Notes under the pieces: generated by a model | What the model was told of the DNA's origin: nothing | The model's input: only the letters and a program-made list of their open reading frames with translations | The model's database searches: none | DNA from: DATARH01 sp050181375 | Lineage (GTDB): Bacteria; Pseudomonadota; Alphaproteobacteria; ATCC43930; CGMCC-115725 | NCBI GenBank assembly: GCA_050181375.1 | Contig: JBFXDF010000193.1 | Coordinates: 1 to 7,591, forward strand | Reading direction: 5' to 3' | Length of the DNA stretch: 7,591 nt | Shown: positions 1 to 5,998 of the stretch, in pieces | Numbering within the stretch: position 1 is the first letter of the stretch | How the letters are laid out: every line of letters begins with the position of its first letter | Program-made: the position numbers and the translations under genes

Positions 1-16
1 GGAGTAGCGTCCCGGC

Positions 17-79
17 ATGACAGCCGAGGCTCGACAGACTGCGCGATTTTGGTACCGCCGGTACATGACGGCGGCCTAG
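17..79 (+). CDS. Putative aromatic-amino-acid leader peptide of aroG (20 aa)
   Basis: A short frame runs from ATG at 17 to TAG at 77-79, with an in-frame stop just upstream at 5-7. It encodes 20 residues whose core is RFWYRRYM: codons TTT, TGG and TAC are consecutive at 47-55 and a second TAC lies at 62-64. Four aromatic residues in 20, covering Phe, Trp and Tyr, directly before a terminator-like hairpin and a DAHP synthase gene, is the pattern of a leader peptide that senses charged aromatic tRNAs. The frame ends next to the segment that competes with the terminator, as attenuation requires. GGAG at 1-4 could be its ribosome binding site, but the 12-base spacing is long and the window edge hides anything further upstream. 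The peptide itself probably has no role beyond being translated. Chance is the alternative, since the frame is short; the matching RNA structure argues against it. Confidence 0.66.
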   Translation: MTAEARQTARFWYRRYMTAA

Positions 80-129
80 GCTCGCGCATCCGCGTTTTTC
101 TGAAAGCCGCCCCCCCCGAGGCGGCTTTC
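55..129 (+). promoter_or_regulatory. Candidate transcription attenuator of aroG (segments 1-4)
   Basis: Four complementary segments are visible. Segment 1 (CCGCCG, 55-60) pairs perfectly with segment 2 (CGGCGG, 69-74). Segment 2 (GGCGGC, 70-75) can instead pair with segment 3 (GCCGCC, 106-111). Segment 3, extended to 102-111, pairs over 10 bp with segment 4 (120-129) as the terminator. A ribosome stalled on the Phe-Trp-Tyr codons (47-55) would cover segment 1, free segment 2 for segment 3 and block the terminator. A ribosome reaching the stop at 77-79 would cover segment 2 and let 3:4 form. The pairings are seen in the sequence; the mechanism is inferred from known trp- and phe-type attenuators. 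The GTACCG-C-CGGTAC palindrome (52-64) is an alternative local fold of segment 1. The promoter must lie left of the window. Confidence 0.65.
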
Positions 130-137
130 GTATTTCT
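102..137 (+). terminator. Rho-independent-type terminator in the aroG leader
   Basis: GAAAGCCGCC (102-111) and GGCGGCTTTC (120-129) form a perfect 10-bp stem with an 8-base C-rich loop, followed by a moderately T-rich tail (TTTCGTATTTCT, 126-137). The tail is T-rich only on the plus strand, so it would stop plus-strand transcripts. It ends 57 bases before the aroG start. It is read here as the attenuator's terminator; it could simply end an upstream gene outside the window, but the leader frame and competing stem favour attenuation. The broken T-run suggests incomplete termination. Confidence 0.72.
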
Positions 138-183
138 GGTATTCAGCGCGAATGTCGAACTCGGGTGGCGCGGCCTCCCATAA

Positions 184-190
184 AGGAGGT
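184..190 (+). promoter_or_regulatory. Shine-Dalgarno sequence of aroG
   Basis: AGGAGGT, within AAAGGAGGT, is a near-perfect anti-16S match, 5 bases (counted from AGGAGG) before ATG at 195. It lies inside the longer open frame that begins with GTG at 165 and so argues against that start. A second, slightly weaker site, GGGAGGAAG (227-235), precedes an in-frame ATG at 243. Confidence 0.8.
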
Positions 191-194
191 ATCG

Positions 195-1646
195 ATGCCG
201 GAAGGAATTCTTGAAACCCGCGCCGCGGGAGGAAGTTCCGCGATGCCCGAGAGTTGGACCCCGCAGAGCTGGCGCGGCCAGCCGATCCGGCAGGTGCCGG
301 GCTATGCCGACACGGCCGCGCTCGGGCGCGTCGAGGAGACGCTGCGCCGCTTCCCCCCGCTCGTCTTCGCCGGCGAGGCGCGCCGGCTGAAGGACCGGCT
401 GGCCGATATCGCCGCCGGCAAGGCGTTTCTGTTGCAGGGCGGCGACTGCGCCGAGAGCTTCGCCGAGTTCCACCCGAACAATATCCGCGACACCTTCAAG
501 GTGCTGCTGCAGATGGCGGTGGTGCTGACCTTCGGCGCCGCCTGTCCGGTGGTCAAGGTCGGTCGCCTCGCCGGCCAGTTCGCTAAGCCGCGCTCGTCGG
601 ACACCGAGACGCAGAACGGCGTCACGCTGCCATCCTACCGCGGTGACATCATCAACAGCCTCGATTTCGAGGCCGCGGGCCGCGAGCCGGACCCGCAACG
701 CATGGTGCAGGCCTACAGCCAGTCGGCCGCGACATTGAACCTGCTGCGCGCCTTCGCGCAGGGCGGCTACGCCGATCTGCACCGGGTGCACGCCTGGAAC
801 CAGGATTTTGTCGCCGACTCGCCGCAGGGCGAGCGCTACCGCGCGCTGGCCGACCGGCTGACCGAGACCCTCGATTTCATGGCCGCCTGCGGCCTCACCT
901 CCGACACGACGCCGCAGATCCGAGAAACCGAGCTTTACACGTCGCACGAGGCCCTGTTCCTCGCTTACGAGGAGGCGCTGACCCGCGTCGACTCGACGAC
1001 CGGGGATTGGTACGACGTGTCGGCCCATATGCTCTGGATCGGCGACCGGACGCGGCAGGCCGACGGCGCGCATGTCGAGTTTCTGCGCGGGGTCAAGAAC
1101 CCGATCGGAATGAAGTGCGGGCCGAGCCTCGAAACGGACGATCTGCTGCGCCTGATCGAGCGGCTCGATCCCGCCAATGAACCCGGCCGCCTCACCTTGA
1201 TCACCCGGATGGGCGCCGACAAGGTCGAGGACAAGCTGCCGCCGCTGATCCGCGCCGTGCAGCGCGAGGGCCGGCAGGTCGTGTGGTGCATCGACCCGAT
1301 GCACGGCAACACGATTACGTCATCGACCGGATACAAGACACGCCACTTCGACCGTATCCTCGACGAACTCCATCGCGCCTTCGCGGTGCATCTGGCCGAG
1401 GGCAGCTACGCCGGCGGCGTGCATTTCGAATTGACCGGGCAGAACGTCACCGAGTGCATCGGCGGCGCGCAGGCGATCAGCGAGGCCTCGCTCGCCGACC
1501 GCTATCACACCCACTGCGACCCCCGCCTCAACGCCAGCCAGGCCCTGGAACTGGCTTTCGAGATCGCCGAGGCGCTGAAACGCGGACGCCAGCAGCGCAA
1601 CGCCGGGTTCGGCGCCGCCGGCCGGGTCGCCGACCTGCCTTGCTGA
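195..1646 (+). CDS. aroG: 3-deoxy-D-arabino-heptulosonate 7-phosphate (DAHP) synthase, class II
   Basis: The enzyme condenses phosphoenolpyruvate and erythrose 4-phosphate to DAHP, the cytosolic entry step of the shikimate pathway to Phe, Tyr and Trp. From the 195 start the protein has 483 residues, near the usual 450-470 of class II (plant/mycobacterial type) enzymes. Family signatures run along its whole length: GGDCAE (82-87), KPRS (131-134), LPSYRGD (145-151), WIGDRTR (281-287), KNPIGMKCGP (301-310), DPMHGN (367-372) and HFELTGQNVTE (410-420). Expected metal ligands are Cys85, His370, Glu412 and Asp442, almost the same numbers as in the Mycobacterium tuberculosis enzyme (Cys87, His369, Glu411, Asp441). 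Start 195 is chosen for its strong ribosome binding site. The in-frame ATG at 243 (MPESWTPQSWR) is a credible alternative because homologues often begin just before WTP-SWR. An attenuator-like leader precedes the gene; nothing after it looks co-transcribed except possibly the next plus-strand gene. The function is essentially certain; the symbol follows mycobacterial and alphaproteobacterial usage. Confidence 0.96.
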   Translation: MPEGILETRAAGGSSAMPESWTPQSWRGQPIRQVPGYADTAALGRVEETLRRFPPLVFAGEARRLKDRLADIAAGKAFLLQGGDCAESFAEFHPNNIRDTFKVLLQMAVVLTFGAACPVVKVGRLAGQFAKPRSSDTETQNGVTLPSYRGDIINSLDFEAAGREPDPQRMVQAYSQSAATLNLLRAFAQGGYADLHRVHAWNQDFVADSPQGERYRALADRLTETLDFMAACGLTSDTTPQIRETELYTSHEALFLAYEEALTRVDSTTGDWYDVSAHMLWIGDRTRQADGAHVEFLRGVKNPIGMKCGPSLETDDLLRLIERLDPANEPGRLTLITRMGADKVEDKLPPLIRAVQREGRQVVWCIDPMHGNTITSSTGYKTRHFDRILDELHRAFAVHLAEGSYAGGVHFELTGQNVTECIGGAQAISEASLADRYHTHCDPRLNASQALELAFEIAEALKRGRQQRNAGFGAAGRVADLPC

Positions 1647-1668
1647 GGGGCTTTCCGTCCCGATAGGC

Positions 1669-1686
1669 TGACGCGATCCGGCGTCA
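1669..1686 (+). terminator. Weak hairpin downstream of aroG
   Basis: TGACGC (1669-1674) pairs with GCGTCA (1681-1686) around a 6-base loop, 22 bases after the aroG stop. There is no T-tract, so it is at best a weak or Rho-assisted transcript end, or an RNA 3'-end stabiliser. It abuts the repeat element that begins at 1691. Confidence 0.3.
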
Positions 1687-1690
1687 CGGC

Positions 1691-1847
1691 GTTATTGCGA
1701 GGAGCGCGGCGACGAAGCAATCTCGGCGGGGATAAACCCGGCTTATCGAGATTGCTTCGCGGAGCCTGTCCTCGGGCGGCGCCCCCCGGTCCGCGGTTGG
1801 CGAGGCCCGAGGATAAACTCCGCGCCGACCCGTGGACCCGCAATGAC
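1691..1847. repeat. Structured palindromic intergenic repeat element (about 157 bp)
   Basis: Nested inverted repeats span the aroG to phosphoribosyltransferase gap. The outer ends GTTATTGCG (1691-1699) and CGCAATGAC (1839-1847) are complementary except for one G-T position. A perfect 13-bp arm CGAAGCAATCTCG (1713-1725) pairs with 1747-1759, with GATAA/TTATC (1731-1735/1743-1747) inside. A third stem pairs GGAGCCTGTCCTCGGGC (1761-1777) with 1805-1821 in 15 of 17 positions, counting one wobble. From memory it resembles the dispersed ATTGCG...GAAGCAATC / GATTGCTTCG...CGCAATGAC elements common between genes in Bradyrhizobium and Rhodopseudomonas; copy number cannot be seen here. The element encodes nothing. 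The right arm contains the ATG of the next gene (1843-1845), so it forms most of that gene's 5' leader. Confidence 0.72.
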
Positions 1848-2973
1848 AGACTCTATCGACCCTGACGATCTCGCCGCCCGCACCGACAGCTATTTTCTGA
1901 AGACAAAGGCCATCGTCGGCCGGTTCGGCGACCGCGCGGCAACCTACGCCGTATTCATGCGGAGGCCGGTGATCTCGGCACCGCGTTTCGCGGTCGAATT
2001 CCTCGAAACCATGGCGGCTGCGCGCGGCGTCGCCTTTGACGTCGAGATCAACTACCCCGAAAGCGCCTGGGTCGGGGCCGGCGAACCGATCCTGTATGTC
2101 ACCGGGCCGCTCTATCATCTGGTCGATCTCGAAACCGTGCTGCTGCAAAAGCTCGGGCCGGCCTGCGTCGCGGCGTCCAATGCCTCGGCGATGTGCGCCG
2201 AGTTGCCGCGGGTGGCGTTTCTCGCGATGGACGCGCGGCACTGCGCCGGCGCCGAGATGGCCGAGCTGATGGCCTATGCCGCCTCGGTCGGCTCGATGCA
2301 CGCCCGCCGCGTCGCCGGCGCGGTCGGCTTTGTCGGCTGCGCCACCGACGCCACCGCGCATTTCTTTGGCGGCGACAAGGGTCTCGGCACGATGCCGCAC
2401 GCGCTGATCGGCTATGCCGGCTCGACGGTGCGCGCCGCGGAAATGTTCCGCGAGACCTTTCCCGACGAACCGCTGACCGTGCTGGTCGATTATTTCGGCC
2501 AGGAGATCAGCGATGCGGTTGCCGTTTGCCGCCGTTTCCCGGACCTCGCGGCGGACGGGCGGCTCGCCTTCCGCATCGACACGCCCGGCGGGCGGTATTG
2601 CGAGGGGCTTGATGTCGCGGCCTCATACGAGGTGTTGGAGCGCAACGCGCCTGGCGCGATCCGCGGCTACCGCACCGAAGCCGAGCTGCGCCATCTGATC
2701 GGCACCGGGGTCACGGCGGCGGCGATCTGGCGCATGCGCGAGGCGCTGAACGCGGCCGGGTTTCCGAACGCCAGGATCGTCGCGAGTTCCGGGTTCGGTC
2801 CCGAGAAATGCCGCATGATGGCGGCGGCCAATGCGCCGATCGACGTGATCGGCACCGGCTCCTACCTCCCCGAATTGTGGAGCGAGACCTACGCGACGGC
2901 CGACATCATCGCCTATGACGGCCAGCCGATGGTGAAAGTCGGCCGCGAATTCCTGCTGCGAGGCAAGAAATAA
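1843..2973 (+). CDS. Nicotinate phosphoribosyltransferase-like protein
   Basis: This 376-residue protein matches the NAPRTase family, most like the shorter archaeal-type members. Those enzymes join nicotinate to phosphoribosyl pyrophosphate to give nicotinate mononucleotide in NAD salvage. Visible features are an N-terminal TDSYFLKT (14-21), the GTMPHAL motif (182-188), whose His186 is at the place expected for the phosphorylated histidine, VDYFGQE (215-221), FRIDTPGGR (243-251) as a barrel strand with phosphoribosyl contacts, and phosphate-binding loops ASSGF (314-318) and IGTGSY (336-341). There is no signal peptide or membrane segment. The start ATG sits in the terminal arm of the preceding repeat and lacks a clear Shine-Dalgarno sequence, so translation may be weak or structure-controlled; the next in-frame ATG (1957) would delete TDSYFLKT and is unlikely. 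Family membership is confident. The exact substrate is less so, because bacteria of this group may also carry a longer PncB and this could be a paralogue acting on a related base. Confidence 0.85.
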   Translation: MTDSIDPDDLAARTDSYFLKTKAIVGRFGDRAATYAVFMRRPVISAPRFAVEFLETMAAARGVAFDVEINYPESAWVGAGEPILYVTGPLYHLVDLETVLLQKLGPACVAASNASAMCAELPRVAFLAMDARHCAGAEMAELMAYAASVGSMHARRVAGAVGFVGCATDATAHFFGGDKGLGTMPHALIGYAGSTVRAAEMFRETFPDEPLTVLVDYFGQEISDAVAVCRRFPDLAADGRLAFRIDTPGGRYCEGLDVAASYEVLERNAPGAIRGYRTEAELRHLIGTGVTAAAIWRMREALNAAGFPNARIVASSGFGPEKCRMMAAANAPIDVIGTGSYLPELWSETYATADIIAYDGQPMVKVGREFLLRGKK

Positions 2974-2992
2974 AGCCTGATTCTCCCTCGCT

Positions 2993-3112
2993 GCCCTTGG
3001 GGGCGGAGAGGGCCGGGGTGAGGTGGGGGATTCCAGAGCGCCTGCGGATACCCACCTCACCCTCCCAGCGCTTGCGCGCTGGGCCCCTTCCTCTCCCCCC
3101 CTCAAAGGGGCG
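2993..3112. repeat. Palindromic intergenic repeat between convergent genes
   Basis: GGGTGAGGTGGG (3016-3027) is the exact reverse complement of CCCACCTCACCC (3051-3062). Outside this, GGGGGCGGAGAGG (2999-3011) on the left is mirrored imperfectly by CCTCTCCCCCC (3090-3100) on the right. The right arm also carries a perfect 8-bp hairpin CCCAGCGC-TTGC-GCGCTGGG (3064-3083). The style, GAGAGGGCCGGGGTGAGG with its mirror, resembles REP-type elements I recall from Bradyrhizobium and relatives. It lies between the ends of two convergent genes (2973 and 3137), where its hairpins could stop or protect transcripts from both sides, although no T-tracts are present. No gene is supported here. Confidence 0.65.
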
Positions 3113-3136
3113 AATTCACTGACCCCAGTGCCCGAC

Positions 3137-5890
3137 TCAAATCCCGATGTCGCGGCGCACCCGGGCGCTGATCGACTGGCGCAGCTTGTGCATCTCGGCC
3201 CAGGGATCGCTGTCAAGCGCGGCGAGTCGCTGCGGCACGGTCGCGACGGTGAACCGGTCAGGCGTCACGCCGTTTTCGACTTCCTCCCAGAATAACGGCG
3301 TCGCGACCGGGGCGCCGGGCCGGGCGCGCGGCGAATAGGCGCCGATCGCGGTCGCGCCGCGGCCATTGCGCAGATAGTCGATAAAGATGCGTCCGGCGCG
3401 CGCCCGCTTCGCCATGTTCGACGTAAAGCGATCGGGATAGGCGGCGACAAACCGCTCGGCGACCCATTTGGCGAATTCCTTGACCGCGTCCCATTCGAGC
3501 TTCGGCGCGATCGGCACGACGACGTGCAGCCCCTTGCCGCCGGTCGTTTTCGGAAAACTCCTGAGCCCAATGCCAAGCAGCGCCTCGCGCATCTCGATTG
3601 CCGCCTCGGTCACCCGCTCCCAGGGAAGCCCGACATCCGGGTCGAAATCGAACGTGATGCGGTCAGGGGTCTCGAGCTTCGCGACCGTCGACCCCCAAGG
3701 ATGGAGCTCGAGCACCCCCATCTGCACCATCGCGACCAGGCCCGGCAGGTCCTTGACAAACGTATAGATGCCTGGGTCGGCGCCGGACCCCTCGGGAATC
3801 TCGACGCGTCCGATCGCTTCCGGTACCGCCGGGGTGGCGTGCTTCTGATAAAAGCATTCCTTGCCGTGCCCTTCCGGACAGCGCACCAGGCTGAGCGGCC
3901 GGTTCCGCAGCTCGGGCAGCGCCCAGTCGCGGATCGCGTAATAATACTCCGCCAGCGCCAGTTTGGTGATTTGCTGCTCGGGGTAGAAAACCCGGTCCGG
4001 ATTGGTCAGCCGCACGCCTTCGAAGGTAATACTGCCGTCGCGCGCGCGGGTCGAGATTTCGGGCTCCCGTTCGCCTTTTCGGCCCTCCTCCCGCGCCGTG
4101 CCGCGCGCGTTCTCCGCTCTCCGCGCGGGACGCGAACGGCGCGCCGCCCCTGGACTATCTTCCTTGAGCTCGCCATCAGGTTTTTCTGCGTCGCGGCTCA
4201 CCGGCGGCGAAGCGTTCCGGTAGGGGTCCGCCGACGCCGCGGCTGAGCCGTTCGCGATTTTGGCGGGGTCCTGCACGACCTCCTCCGGGCGCTTGTCTTC
4301 GCGCAATCCCTCGAAAGCGGGATGCCGCAGGATCGCGTCGGACGTCCACTCGGCATAACGCACCTGCGCGACGAGGCGCGGCTCGACCCAGTGCACGCCC
4401 TTCTTCGATACGCCTTTCGGCAATGCCGCCGTCGCGTCGCGCCGCTCGATCGCGACGAGCCGGGGGTGCAAATCGGCAAGAACCGCGTCGCTGAACCCGG
4501 TGCCGACGCGGCCGGCATAATGCAGCGTACCGCCGGCATCGTAATACCCGAGCAACAGCGCGCCGAAACCGTGCCGCAGACCGGCCGGGTCGGTAAATCC
4601 GATCACGACGAATTCGTCGGTGCTGTAGCATTTGACCTTTAGCCAATCGGTGCCGCGCCCGGCGCGGTACGGCCGATCGCGCCGTTTCGAAATCGTGCCT
4701 TCGAGATCGTATTCGCACGCGTGGCGCCAAAAATCGCGGCCGCGCCCGATCTGGTGATCGCTGTACCGCACGATGCCGCGGGTCTCGGGCGCCACGATTG
4801 TGGCGAGCGCGGCCTTGCGGTCTTCGAGCGCCGCGCCGGTCAGGTCGTACCCGTCGCGGTAGAGCAGGTCGAAGCCGTAAAATACCAGCCCGGACGTGTC
4901 GCCCCGCGACAAAGCACCCTGCAGCGCGCCGAAGCTGCTGGTGCCGTCGGCGGCGAGCGCGACCACCTCACCGTCAATCAACGCGTTCTCTACGGGCACC
5001 GCCGTCAGGGCCCGCGCCAGCTCCGGGAACTTGCGCGTCCAGTCCAGCCGGTTGCGGGTGATCAGCCGGACATCGCCGTCTTCGAGGCGGGCCAACAGAC
5101 GATAGCCGTCGTATTTGATCTCGTGCAGCCATTCGTCGCCATCGGGTGGCGCCTCGACCAGTGTCGCAAGCTGCGGGGCGATGGCGTCCGGCATCTTGCG
5201 CTTGCGCGCGCCGCGCGGGCGTTCCCACTTCCCCGGCGCCAGCCTCTTCGGTTGCGACGCCGGCTCCGGCGCGATCTCGCCCTGTTGCGAATCCCAGATA
5301 CGGTCGCGGTCGGCGGCGATCGCGTCCATCGATCGTCCGGTCGCGACCGAAAGCGGATTTTCGTCGACCAGCGCGCTATCGCTGCCCGGGACGGCATCCT
5401 CGTCGCGCTCCTTGATCAGAAGCCAGTTCTCGCGCGCCTCGCCGGCGGCCTTGCCGCCCATCCGCACCAGCGCCCAGCGTCCGTGCAGTTTCTCGCCGTC
5501 GAGGCGGAATTTGAGCGACCCCTTGCGATAGGCCTGTTCGGGGTCCGGTCCTTCCGGGGTCCACGTGCCGCGGTCCCACAGCAGCACCGTGCCGCCGCCA
5601 TATTGTCCCTTTGGGATGATCCCCTCGAACCCGCCATATTCGATCGGATGATCCTCGACATGCACCGCGAGCCGCTTTTCGGCGGGGTCGAGGCTCGGCC
5701 CTTTCGGCACCGCCCAGCTCAACAGCACGCCGTTCAGTTCGAGGCGGAAATCGTAATGCAGCCGGCGCGCGGCGTGCTTCTGGACGACAAACGACAGAAC
5801 CTCGCCGTCGCGCCGCGTCTTTACCGCGGCCCCGGCCGGCTCCGGGGTTTGCCGAAAGTCGCGTTTGCGATGGTATTCCTCGAGCGCCAT
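3137..5890 (-). CDS. ligD: Multidomain ATP-dependent DNA ligase D (PE-LIG-POL), NHEJ
   Basis: LigD processes and seals double-strand breaks in Ku-dependent bacterial end joining. The 917-residue protein has three domains in Pseudomonas order. The 3'-phosphoesterase (about 8-165) has RDFRQTPEP and metal/phosphate ligands His39, His45, Asp47, Arg49, His81 and Tyr85, each three below the P. aeruginosa numbers. The ligase (about 236-540) has motif I EIKYDGYR with adenylated Lys259, motif III FDLLY (340-344), motif IV EGTISK (397-402) and motif V WLKVK (416-420). The primase-like polymerase (about 620-917) has DFDPD (Asp748, Asp750), GLHVVVP (787-793) and FIDYLRN with Asp838. A basic, low-complexity linker (about 541-619, Arg/Ala/Glu-rich) makes it longer than the 840-residue Pseudomonas protein. 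All key residues appear intact. ATG at 5890 is chosen because AGGAG (plus-strand 5897-5901) lies 6 bases upstream and MALEEYHRKRDF matches usual LigD starts; the upstream TTG at 5917 is unlikely. No ku gene is in the window. Confidence 0.97.
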   Translation of the reverse strand: MALEEYHRKRDFRQTPEPAGAAVKTRRDGEVLSFVVQKHAARRLHYDFRLELNGVLLSWAVPKGPSLDPAEKRLAVHVEDHPIEYGGFEGIIPKGQYGGGTVLLWDRGTWTPEGPDPEQAYRKGSLKFRLDGEKLHGRWALVRMGGKAAGEARENWLLIKERDEDAVPGSDSALVDENPLSVATGRSMDAIAADRDRIWDSQQGEIAPEPASQPKRLAPGKWERPRGARKRKMPDAIAPQLATLVEAPPDGDEWLHEIKYDGYRLLARLEDGDVRLITRNRLDWTRKFPELARALTAVPVENALIDGEVVALAADGTSSFGALQGALSRGDTSGLVFYGFDLLYRDGYDLTGAALEDRKAALATIVAPETRGIVRYSDHQIGRGRDFWRHACEYDLEGTISKRRDRPYRAGRGTDWLKVKCYSTDEFVVIGFTDPAGLRHGFGALLLGYYDAGGTLHYAGRVGTGFSDAVLADLHPRLVAIERRDATAALPKGVSKKGVHWVEPRLVAQVRYAEWTSDAILRHPAFEGLREDKRPEEVVQDPAKIANGSAAASADPYRNASPPVSRDAEKPDGELKEDSPGAARRSRPARRAENARGTAREEGRKGEREPEISTRARDGSITFEGVRLTNPDRVFYPEQQITKLALAEYYYAIRDWALPELRNRPLSLVRCPEGHGKECFYQKHATPAVPEAIGRVEIPEGSGADPGIYTFVKDLPGLVAMVQMGVLELHPWGSTVAKLETPDRITFDFDPDVGLPWERVTEAAIEMREALLGIGLRSFPKTTGGKGLHVVVPIAPKLEWDAVKEFAKWVAERFVAAYPDRFTSNMAKRARAGRIFIDYLRNGRGATAIGAYSPRARPGAPVATPLFWEEVENGVTPDRFTVATVPQRLAALDSDPWAEMHKLRQSISARVRRDIGI

Positions 5891-5912
5891 GGCAGGCTCC
5901 TGTCCCTGCCGA

Positions 5913-5938
5913 AACAAACCCGGCGACCGGCGGGTTCC
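5913..5938 (-). promoter_or_regulatory. Candidate EcfG-type (general stress) promoter of ligD
   Basis: Reading the minus strand, GGAAC (5938-5934) is followed after 17 bases by TGTT (5916-5913). The alphaproteobacterial general-stress sigma factor EcfG/RpoE2 recognises GGAAC-N16/17-cGTT, so only one position differs. The site ends 22 bases before the ligD ATG, leaving a short leader that includes the AGGAG ribosome binding site. This is a single motif match in GC-rich DNA and therefore a prediction. Stress control would fit what is known of RpoE2-dependent end-joining genes in Sinorhizobium meliloti. Confidence 0.45.
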
Positions 5939-5998
5939 TGCGTCCCGACTGGGCCCGCCGACCTCCGGCCGCCATGCCGGCGTTCCGGAAACGGCACT

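Noticed and set aside
1..183. Open reading frame in frame 1 across the leader as the tail of an upstream protein
   Set aside because: The translation has no protein-like features and runs through a terminator hairpin; the frame is open by chance in GC-rich DNA.
165..194. GTG-initiated N-terminal extension of aroG
   Set aside because: The strong AGGAGGT ribosome binding site lies inside this extension and points to ATG at 195, and no comparable site precedes the GTG.
3023..3295. Plus-strand open frame across the palindromic repeat and the 3' end of ligD
   Set aside because: It is built from repeat sequence and the antisense of LigD's C-terminus, and has no protein-like signature.
5891..5917. 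TTG-initiated nine-residue extension of LigD
   Set aside because: The AGGAG site 6 bases before ATG 5890 and the usual LigD N-terminus support the shorter form.
5911..5936. Hairpin AACCCG...CGGGTT with TTGTTT as a terminator of the HAD operon (minus strand)
   Set aside because: The stem is only 6 bp with an 8-base loop, the T-run is interrupted, and the same bases are better explained as the spacer and -10 part of the ligD promoter candidate. A weak terminator role remains possible.
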